Program-made: the position numbers and the translations under genes
Shown: positions 1-7,154 of the stretch, piece after piece
Layout: each line of letters opens with the position of its first letter
How positions within the stretch are numbered: position 1 is the first letter of the stretch
Assembly: GCA_019671135.1 (NCBI GenBank)
Contig: JAHRHY010000033.1
Location: 1-64,000, forward strand
Direction: 5' to 3'
Length of the DNA stretch: 64,000 nt
Origin: Linnemannia hyalina
Taxonomy: Eukaryota > Mortierellomycota > Mortierellomycetes > Mortierellales > Mortierellaceae
Notes under the pieces: generated by a model
Told to the model about the DNA's origin: nothing
Database searches by the model: none
What the model saw: the letters and a program-made list of their open reading frames with translations, nothing else

Positions 1-245
1 TAAAAAAAACCCTAAAAAACCCTAAAAAACCCTAAAAAACCCTAAAAAACCCTAAAAAACCCTAAAAAACCCTAAAAAACCCTAAAAAACCCTAAAAAAC
101 CCTAAAAAACCCTAAAAAACCCTAAAAAACCCTAAAAAACCCTAAAAAACCCTAAAAAACCCTAAAAAACCCTAAAAAACCCTAAAAAACCCTAAAAAAC
201 CCTAAAAAACCCTAAAAAAACCCTAAAAAACCCTAAAAAACCCTA
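1..245. repeat. Terminal telomere array, 10-nt unit CCCTAAAAAA
   Basis: About 24 tandem copies of CCCTAAAAAA start at the first base, with one unit carrying an extra A near 220. The C-rich strand reads 5' to 3' into the window, which is the orientation of a left chromosome end, so the G-strand would be (TTTTTTAGGG)n. The array is nearly perfect, as expected for telomerase-made sequence, and degenerates only at its inner edge (CCCTAAAATCCCTAAACCCTT), where the Penelope-like element begins. Confidence 0.95.
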
Positions 246-502
246 AAATCCCTAAACCCTTAATTGAAGGGTATCCTTCAATGTAATCCCCTAAATAAAC
301 ACGTTTATCGTACTCCCCGAGTCCTAAAGTAGACCCTACATACCTCACAAACAACTTTTAAACACTTTTTGCTGGAAAAAGAATTATTTCCTTTTTTGGG
401 AAACAATACCGGTTCTCTAGGCTTTCCCTAGACTCGGAACGGCTCGGATCTAAACAGGTTTTAGTCGGCTCGGCCCGGATGTAAAACTGCAAAGTTGTTT
501 TG

Positions 503-535
503 AAAGTCGAAACTTTAATTTAAAGTTTCGACTTT
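503..535. repeat. Perfect 16-bp inverted repeat in PLE leader
   Basis: AAAGTCGAAACTTTAA (503-518) is the exact reverse complement of 520-535, with a single T between them. It would fold into a stable hairpin in DNA or RNA. The same palindrome is at 4513-4545 in the second leader copy. Its role is unknown. Confidence 0.8.
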
Positions 536-851
536 ACCCCCTATGATAGTTTCACCCATGACCATCCTTTTAAGTTTGTCGACTTTCAGACAGACTTGGA
601 GTCATCCGGAAACAACTTGAACCACATCTTTTTGTTGAAAGACAAGGTCCCCTTCGTTCTACTTCCCGTTAAAAAGACGTCAACAGAACTTAAGTCAACT
701 GACACCGGGATAGAAAGTATGGCACATGTACTCAAACTCGAAAGATAATTGGTTCATATCATAATAATCAAGATATGTCTATCCGTAAACAAATACTGCG
801 GATTAGAAATAGTTCACCCTTCTCAATGAGAGAAAGAGAATGGTGAAAAAG

Positions 852-859
852 TATATAAG
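852..859 (+). promoter_or_regulatory. TATA-like element of the PLE
   Basis: TATATAAG lies about 136 bp upstream of the first ATG of the RT ORF at 995, near the end of the leader. A start site about 30 bp downstream would leave a short 5' UTR containing the telomere-like motif. The call rests on motif and spacing only. Confidence 0.45.
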
Positions 860-994
860 AAGACAAGGCTGAAGAGAAAAAATCGAAACAAGCACTTGTC
901 CCAACGTCTTCTTTCTTTTACACACTCTCAGTCCCTTAAACACCTTTTTCACACCCCTCCTATTATAAAAAAACCCTACTTCATTCTCACCACT

Positions 995-3900
995 ATGTCG
1001 AACATGAATATCCAAGGATCATCCGGTCGCCCCCAAGGTGGTCAAGACATCGCCTCCCTTTTGGCTCGCTCCGCCGAGACCAACCGAATGCGAGATGCCG
1101 CCATCATTGCTGCCAGTGCCGCCCAAGCCCTTGCCCAAGCCCAAGACCCTGATGACTCCGAGATGGGAGTGGATCGCCCCCCGGCTGGATCCACCACCCT
1201 CGATGACCTTATTATACGTTTGGGTTTAGCAACCCAGACGGAAGGTTCCTCTCTCCACCCTGGCAGTTATCTTCCCTCTTTTAAGAAGGGAGCTCTATCT
1301 GAAAAGGTGGCCGCTGACATTCTACACAAGTTTGTCAATAGAGCGGCCGTTTTGATGGATAAAGTCAAAGCGGCAGAGAAAGTTCTGCGAGAACTGAATG
1401 TACACACAACTGCTGACTATTGGGGTAAACCCTTTGTGAACAACAATCGTGTTACATTGTCCAAGGAAGCACAAGCTTCTCTTAATGCTGAGTACAATCT
1501 ACTCCTTGTCAATGTAATTCGCAATGACAAGGTTAGTGTGATTGCCAAGGCTCAAGAGGAACTTGATCAAACCCTTCCGAAAAACCTATCTGATGCATTA
1601 CAGGCATCATTGGTCTCTATTGAGACTAATGACCGTCTTACAATGCAAGGTAAGGACTATACTCGCACCCTTCTTAAGGCGGCTGCACAAGAGTTTGTCA
1701 CTCAAGTACAGGCGCTGAGGGTTACCGCAGAACTTGAGGCAGTTAACAATGGATTAAAGGTACTCCATCAAATTGTCTATGACTGGTTTGCCCCGAGATT
1801 ACATGCTATTCTCATTTCATCTAACCAATATCTTACTTCACCACGCTTAGAAAATCAAGCTGAACAAGACTTCCGCAAAGCGCGGAAAAGGCAAATCACC
1901 CCCTCACAAGCGCAAGAACGAACTTTCCAAGTTCAAGGGCCCAAAAGGCCCCGCGCCCAAGAAGGGGAAGAACAACAAGAAGAACGGACCCAAACCCAAA
2001 GGACCCAAGAACCATCCCAAAGGGAAACATCCGTCCGCGAAGGCAGAAAACCAAAGAAGCCAAAATGGCGCGCGCCGAAACGCAGCCAGAAAGAAGTAAT
2101 TCATCGCGATGTCCAAAGTTTTGATGGAGTAAACAACATTTCTTCCATCACTACTATTCCACATGATATTCTTATTGTTCTAAATAAAGGAGTCAACTTC
2201 AACATCCATAAACAGCCCAGGTATGATCTGTTAACTAAAGAGGTGTTGAAATTGAAAAAACAAATGTTTAAACAGCTTAAAAAAGCCGATAAATATATCA
2301 CAAACATTCACTTCAATGCGAACAAACCACAATTAATATCTGACTTAATTACATTGAGATCTTCAAACCCGCATAAGAAACTCCTTCCAAAAATCAACAA
2401 GACCATCAAGTTTATGACAGACAATAAACTTATCATTGGCCCTGCTGATAAAAACTTGGGGCTGACTATTATGGATAGCAGCTGGTATCAGAACCAGTTG
2501 TTTAATCTTCTTAATAATCGTAATCTTTATGAAAGAGACCCCTATATTGATGTCTATGTCTCCCTTAGGCATCTTAAACAATTCGCCGCACGTCTTGATC
2601 AAGAAGAACACAGAACTTTTGTTCGTGAAACTGCGGAAATAATGGAGGACCTATATAGAAAAAATAGTAACTATTTTACAATACCAGTTATGTATCTTCT
2701 TCCAAAGATTCATAAGTCGCCTATTAGCGTCCGCCCTATAGTGCCCTCCTATCCCTGGTTTACACATACGATCAGTGAGTTTGTCGATGAACAACTTCGC
2801 GATTACTTGGTGGTATTCCGCCAAGAACTACCCGATACACCCACATTGATTCGTAAACTAGAACAATTCCATTTCAATCCAAGCTATGATTATTATGTCG
2901 CCACATATGATGTCATAAACATGTATGGAAGTATAAATGTAAATAATGCTATAGAAACTATCATTAATTACTTTGATAATGATCCAAGAGAAAACCACAT
3001 CAGAGATATGATGAATCTTGCGTATTGGGTTAATAAAAACTGTATTTTATCCGATGGTAAAAAACTATACAGACAAGTTACAGGACTCGCAATGGGGACG
3101 CCTATGGCGCCAACTTTTGCTCGCCTGTATGCATGCTGCGTAGAGAAAGGCTACATATTTAAAAATATACCCATTGACCAAGTTTACTTGGACATTGATG
3201 AGGATACTTTTACACAACTTGACTTTCTTGGCAAACAAAAATTCGACTTGCAAATACTTAGATACATTGATGATGGGCTTGCCCTATTCGGTGTTCCTAG
3301 ATACCAAGGAAATGTAGTTTACATGACCGAGGTAGCATCAGATCTTAAAGGCTACTTTAATGAAGCACTTTATAAGATCTATGAAGAAGCAAACGACTTG
3401 AACATTACTATAGACCATGGACTCCATGGCCGCCAAGTAGCAATGCTTGACTTAAATATTACTATTGTTACTGAGAACTCAATTCAACGTATTGACATTA
3501 GTCCTCATGACAAACCCATGAATAAACACCTATACACTAGTCCAGATACTTATTTCCCTAATAAATATATTTTCAACTGGATTAATGGTGAAAACCAGCG
3601 TTTAATCCGGAACTCCGGCTATGCTAGTTATCACAAAGTTGCAAGACAGAACTTTATTAAGTTCCTCATACACCGCAACTATCCTGAACCCGTCATTCAA
3701 GAACAACTCGGAATGCACAGTTACGAAGAACGACATCAGTTGTTGTATGGTCGTACTGCTCAGAGCCAGGCTCCCGCCGATTATAATCCACCATCAGATA
3801 AAGATGAGGATGATGATATTGAAAAGAGATTCTTTTTAAAGAATATTCCTGGTAGACACAAAGTTGAACGCTTTGGTCGTAACGTAGTTCAGGCTATCCT

Positions 3901-4033
3901 AAAATCCAATCCCACTAAATTTAAAGATGTTAGTGCAAACTGGATAATCTATAGAGGTTCAAACATCCGCGATGAGTTGAACAAGTATAATAGAAAGATC
4001 TTAGGTCAACGCCAAATCTCGGCGAGGCTCTAA
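995..4033 (+). CDS. Penelope-like reverse transcriptase, endonuclease-deficient
   Basis: A 1012-aa reverse transcriptase that would copy the element RNA onto chromosome ends in the nucleus. The frame is open upstream to about 896 but the first ATG is at 995. Residues 1-350 are an extension of unknown function. A basic, Gln-rich and Arg-rich linker follows (about 320-370, nuclear-localisation-like). The PLE-type pre-RT segment with GPADKNLG is near 482. RT motifs in order are LPKIHK..RPIV (about 568), DVINMYG (about 638), GLAMGTPMAP (about 696), the catalytic RYIDDG (about 755) and LDLNI (about 818). About 190 residues follow the RT with no recognisable GIY-YIG or other endonuclease. Its position next to the telomere and inward orientation support priming from the telomeric overhang. 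The frame has no internal stop. The RT assignment is secure; the telomeric mechanism is inferred from the family and context. Confidence 0.85.
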   Translation: MSNMNIQGSSGRPQGGQDIASLLARSAETNRMRDAAIIAASAAQALAQAQDPDDSEMGVDRPPAGSTTLDDLIIRLGLATQTEGSSLHPGSYLPSFKKGALSEKVAADILHKFVNRAAVLMDKVKAAEKVLRELNVHTTADYWGKPFVNNNRVTLSKEAQASLNAEYNLLLVNVIRNDKVSVIAKAQEELDQTLPKNLSDALQASLVSIETNDRLTMQGKDYTRTLLKAAAQEFVTQVQALRVTAELEAVNNGLKVLHQIVYDWFAPRLHAILISSNQYLTSPRLENQAEQDFRKARKRQITPSQAQERTFQVQGPKRPRAQEGEEQQEERTQTQRTQEPSQRETSVREGRKPKKPKWRAPKRSQKEVIHRDVQSFDGVNNISSITTIPHDILIVLNKGVNFNIHKQPRYDLLTKEVLKLKKQMFKQLKKADKYITNIHFNANKPQLISDLITLRSSNPHKKLLPKINKTIKFMTDNKLIIGPADKNLGLTIMDSSWYQNQLFNLLNNRNLYERDPYIDVYVSLRHLKQFAARLDQEEHRTFVRETAEIMEDLYRKNSNYFTIPVMYLLPKIHKSPISVRPIVPSYPWFTHTISEFVDEQLRDYLVVFRQELPDTPTLIRKLEQFHFNPSYDYYVATYDVINMYGSINVNNAIETIINYFDNDPRENHIRDMMNLAYWVNKNCILSDGKKLYRQVTGLAMGTPMAPTFARLYACCVEKGYIFKNIPIDQVYLDIDEDTFTQLDFLGKQKFDLQILRYIDDGLALFGVPRYQGNVVYMTEVASDLKGYFNEALYKIYEEANDLNITIDHGLHGRQVAMLDLNITIVTENSIQRIDISPHDKPMNKHLYTSPDTYFPNKYIFNWINGENQRLIRNSGYASYHKVARQNFIKFLIHRNYPEPVIQEQLGMHSYEERHQLLYGRTAQSQAPADYNPPSDKDEDDDIEKRFFLKNIPGRHKVERFGRNVVQAILKSNPTKFKDVSANWIIYRGSNIRDELNKYNRKILGQRQISARL

Positions 4034-4250
4034 GGATGACATACAATGAGTATTAATCGTCTATCTAGACGTTATACCCAGAACCCCATATCTTACACTT
4101 GGTTTTAATTGAATATATATTTTATGGGATTTAATAGAGTTAGGTAATCTTAGGTTTTTTGAGGGAGTCTTAGCGGTAAGGGCTAGACTTGATCCTCTTT
4201 GACCCCAATAAAAAACCCTTAAGAAACCCTAAATAACCCTAAAAAAAAAT
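4034..4250 (+). other. PLE 3' UTR and degenerate telomere-like 3' tail
   Basis: The A/T-rich 3' UTR contains a G-strand-like stretch (TTAGGTTTTTTGAGGG, about 4150-4165). It ends in about 45 bp of imperfect C-strand repeats (4210-4250: CCCTT, AAGAAACCCT, AAATAACCCT). RNA ending in such a tail could base-pair with a (TTTTTTAGGG) overhang. The variant units suggest the tail is encoded by the element rather than made by telomerase. Confidence 0.6.
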
Positions 4251-4988
4251 CCCTAAAATCCCTAAACCCTTAATTGAAGGGTATCCTTCAATGTAATCCC
4301 CTAAATAAACACGTTTATCGTACTCCCCGAGTCCTAAAGTAGACCCTACATACCTCACAAACAACTTTTAAACACTTTTTGCTGGAAAAAGAATTATTTC
4401 CTTTTTTGGGAAACAATACCGGTTCTCTAGGCTTTCCCTAGACTCGGAACGGCTCGGATCTAAACAGGTTTTAGTCGGCTCGGCCCGGATGTAAAACTGC
4501 AAAGTTGTTTTGAAAGTCGAAACTTTAATTTAAAGTTTCGACTTTACCCCCTATGATAGTTTCACCCATGACCATCCTTTTAAGTTTGTCGACTTTCAGA
4601 CAGACTTGGAGTCATCCGGAAACAACTTGAACCACATCTTTTTGTTGAAAGACAAGGTCCCCTTCGTTCTACTTCCCGTTAAAAAGACGTCAACAGAACT
4701 TAAGTCAACTGACACCGGGATAGAAAGTATGGCACATGTACTCAAACTCGAAAGATAATTGGTTCATATCATAATAATCAAGATATGTCTATCCGTAAAC
4801 AAATACTGCGGATTAGAAATAGTTCACCCTTCTCAATGAGAGAAAGAGAATGGTGAAAAAGTATATAAGAAGACAAGGCTGAAGAGAAAAAATCGAAACA
4901 AGCACTTGTCCCAACGTCTTCTTTCTTTTACACACTCTCAGTCCCTTAAACACCTTTTTCACACCCCTCCTATTATAAAAAAACCCTA
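4251..4988 (+). repeat. PLE leader-only copy (pseudo-LTR copy 2)
   Basis: It matches 241-978 at every position I compared (constant offset 4010). It stops inside the telomere-like motif that precedes the ATG in copy 1, and after it the sequence is pure telomere repeat. The RT ORF and 3' UTR are absent. It carries a second TATATAAG at 4862-4869 pointing inward. Confidence 0.9.
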
Positions 4989-5022
4989 AAAAACCCTAAA
5001 AAACCCTAAAAAACCCTAAAAA
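4979..5022. repeat. Interstitial telomere repeats (about 4 units)
   Basis: About four units of AAAAAACCCT join the leader-only PLE copy to the middle of a DIRS-like gag ORF. They have the same strand orientation as the terminal array, so this was once a chromosome end, healed onto a broken DIRS element before the PLE was added. Confidence 0.85.
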
Positions 5023-5553
5023 TTCCGACAGCTTCAGGAGATCGACCCTAAACATCTCAAGCCAGACCAGATTCTGGACCTTTCCGTCAGCTTTGCAGTC
5101 CTTATGCGCCAACACCTGGGCGGAATGGCTGTTAAGATGCACGAGACCCGCATGGCTAACGTTCGCGAAGCCGCAGGAGCACACTTCGAGGACGACGCTC
5201 TCAACATGTTCGACCCACAGTCCTTCTATGACCACACTAAGTCTATCCTCACCCTACAGACATACTTTAAGAGCAAGACGGGAACCGACAACCGCCGAGA
5301 CAAAGGCGGCAACAACAACAACGACAATAGTCACGGCAATGGCCGACATAACTCCGACAAAAATTGGAACAACAACCAGGACCGCCGCTCACAGAGCCGC
5401 TCAGGTCGGGATTTCAATAATAGCAACCGTTCCTCCTCTTCTTTTCAGAGGAACTCCGGAAACCAAAGGCGGAACAGCCAACAGCGCGGACGAAGCACCT
5501 CCCGCAGGAACGACAGATCCCCAAGGTTGGAGGGCGGCTCAAAGGATTCTTAG
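5023..5553 (+). pseudogene. DIRS-like gag, 5'-truncated by telomere addition
   Basis: The frame is open from the telomere junction to a TAG at 5551-5553, with no start codon at the break. The first ATG inside it is at 5104. The encoded segment starts helical (RQLQEIDPKHLKPDQILDL) and turns into a long Asn, Arg and Ser-rich tail, as in the nucleic-acid-binding gag C-terminus of DIRS elements. The end overlaps the RT frame in the -1 register. The product is lost upstream because the chromosome broke here and was capped. Assignment depends on the RT fragment next to it. Confidence 0.6.
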
Positions 5554-5744
5554 GAGCCTGGAAGAGCGTTACCCAAGAGCCCCTCATCCTCGACATTATC
5601 AAGGACGGCTACAGGATCCCCTTCGAGTCACCACCACCAACATCGACAACACATCCCCCGCCACACCCGATGTCGGAGGAAGCAATGGCGAGCATCGACA
5701 AAGAAGTGTCCGATTTGTTGAGCAAGAATGCGATCGAACCCAGC
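5529..5744 (+). pseudogene. DIRS-like reverse transcriptase, N-terminal fragment
   Basis: It is read in the -1 frame relative to the gag fragment and overlaps its last 25 bases. It encodes a segment containing FLGAWKSVTQEP, DGYRIPFESPP and SDLLSKNAIEPS, the pre-RT region seen in DIRS1-type polyproteins. It stops at the target-site duplication CCAGC (5740-5744), where gypsy-A inserted. The reading frame resumes at 11309 after gypsy-A. Confidence 0.7.
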
Positions 5745-5951
5745 TGCAACATATTAGGTTTATCATTGCTCTCTAGTTAGTCATTCCTTGTCACTCTCTA
5801 TCATCTCTGACTCACTATGACACTACACCTAGAAACCTAGTTGGCGACTTTGTATATATATTTAGTTGTACCATAGTAATAACATCAATCATCACTGCTT
5901 CAACTCTCGTCCCCGTTCTATACTTCTCTGTCCCAGTCTTCGCCTGTTGCA
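5745..5951 (+). repeat. Gypsy-A 5' LTR
   Basis: Begins TGCAACA and ends TGTTGCA, so the termini are 7-bp inverted repeats with the usual TG..CA. By eye it matches the 3' LTR throughout, so insertion was recent. Confidence 0.93.
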
Positions 5952-5966
5952 TGGTAGCAAAGGTTC
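5952..5966 (+). promoter_or_regulatory. Gypsy-A primer binding site
   Basis: TGGTAGCAAAGGTT follows the 5' LTR directly. TGGTAGC is the complement of a tRNA 3' end GCTACCA, as in initiator-Met-like primers. Gypsy-D has the same motif at the same place. Confidence 0.75.
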
Positions 5967-6155
5967 CCTCGTTCCACTGACCTCTTGATTTTTCCCTCCT
6001 CGTTTTCACTGCCCGCGTTTTACTTTAATTTTCCCTCGTCCCAGCTCTCTCTGCACACCAGCCCTGAATTTCATTCCCTGCCCCTATTTTCCTTCGTACC
6101 CTCTTACACTCTGGACATTTTTGACCTCTCCGCACTTCTCTCTGCACTACCAGTC

Positions 6156-7154
6156 ATGGTTACCCCTGCCCGCCTTAACCCCCCTCCTGTCTTTACAGGC
6201 GCCCGCGACGGTTTCTCTGCCTTGGCCTGGCTCGTTGCGGTTAACCGCTACTTCAACCTTGCTAAGATAAGTGAGACTGAACGAACACCCCACGCTCTCT
6301 CGTACTTGGGCACGCCTGGCCCTGCCCGATGGTTTGATGGATGTGGGCTCCCTGATACTTGCAACTTCGAGACCGAGTTTACTCCTGCTTTTAAGCTAGA
6401 GTACATTCCCAACAACTTTGCGGGCTCCTGTCGACGACACCTCACCAATCTTCGCATGACCACCAACTTTTCGACCTACTTATCTACATTCAAGGAACTT
6501 TTGGGCGCCCTTCTTGGTTATGCCTCCACCGACGCTGCCAAGACCACGGTCAACGAGTTCGCCCAAACATCCTTTATCGACAACTGCCCCTTGGTTCTTC
6601 AACAGATGATCGAAGGACACATTATTCAAAACCCCAATATCACCCTCATTCAGATCTTTCAATACGCCCAAGAGATGGACCGCATTTACTCCTTCAAACC
6701 CGACACCGGCCCCAAGACCAACTCGCTCGCCATCGCCTCCGCCCCCATCATTTCTTCCTTCACCTCTTCCTCCGCTCTCTCTCAAGCCACCCCCATGGAA
6801 ATCGACAACATCCAGATCGCCCTCAACAATATCACCCAACGATTTAATCGCCTAGAGAGAAACATGGGTCATAACAATAACTACAACCGCAACAACAATA
6901 ACAACAACGGCCCCCGAAACAACAACAACGGTAATCCCCCTTCCCTGACCCCTCAGGAACGCGAATGGTGTAAAAACAACAATGCTTGCCGTCGCTGTCG
7001 CCAACCTGGACATTATGCAAAGGAGTGCCCCATCTACGGCGACAACAACAATACCAACCGTGGCAACAACAACAACCGCCAAGGACGATGGGTTTATCAA
7101 GTAGCCGTGGGTGATTCCCCCGAGTCGGGAAAAGCCTCCGACGATCAGGCTTAG
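6156..7154 (+). CDS. Gypsy-A Gag with one CCHC zinc knuckle
   Basis: A 332-aa structural protein that would form the virus-like particle and bind element RNA. The frame is open from about 5985 but the first in-frame ATG is 6156, and the homologous gypsy-D Met (49471) supports it. The retrotransposon Gag core is about residues 5-190. An Asn-rich low-complexity stretch leads into the zinc knuckle CRRCRQPGHYAKEC (C-x2-C-x4-H-x4-C, about residues 280-293). Another Asn-rich segment and a short tail follow. The stop at 7152-7154 lies 19 nt after the candidate slippery heptamer GGGAAAA, through which Pol is probably made in the -1 frame. Confidence 0.88.
   Translation: MVTPARLNPPPVFTGARDGFSALAWLVAVNRYFNLAKISETERTPHALSYLGTPGPARWFDGCGLPDTCNFETEFTPAFKLEYIPNNFAGSCRRHLTNLRMTTNFSTYLSTFKELLGALLGYASTDAAKTTVNEFAQTSFIDNCPLVLQQMIEGHIIQNPNITLIQIFQYAQEMDRIYSFKPDTGPKTNSLAIASAPIISSFTSSSALSQATPMEIDNIQIALNNITQRFNRLERNMGHNNNYNRNNNNNNGPRNNNNGNPPSLTPQEREWCKNNNACRRCRQPGHYAKECPIYGDNNNTNRGNNNNRQGRWVYQVAVGDSPESGKASDDQA

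Larger units (their letters stand above)
241..978 (+). repeat. PLE leader / pseudo-LTR, copy 1
   Basis: These 738 bp recur, with no difference I could find by eye, at 4251-4988, so the RT ORF is flanked by direct repeats like the pLTRs of Penelope-like elements. The repeat holds a perfect 16-bp inverted repeat (503-535) and a TATA-like TATATAAG (852-859). It ends in a telomere-like AAAAAAACCCTA (967-978) just before the likely start codon. Confidence 0.85.
241..4250 (+). mobile_element. Telomere-attached Penelope-like element (PLE), full length
   Basis: The unit consists of a 738-bp leader, one long RT ORF and a short 3' tail of degenerate telomere-like C-strand repeats. It sits directly between the terminal telomere and a second copy of its own leader. 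Its 5' end faces the chromosome end and its 3' end faces inward. That is the polarity produced when the exposed 3' G-overhang primes reverse transcription at the RNA 3' end, as described for Athena-type endonuclease-deficient PLEs in rotifers and Coprina elements in basidiomycetes. Family-level placement is inferred from motifs. Confidence 0.8.

Noticed and set aside
241..978. Hammerhead ribozyme in the PLE leader (on the minus strand CGGATGA..CTGAAAGTC resembles the core)
   Set aside because: The invariant CTGANGA core is not present (G replaces the U of the core) and the helices do not close convincingly. A covariance-model search would be decisive.
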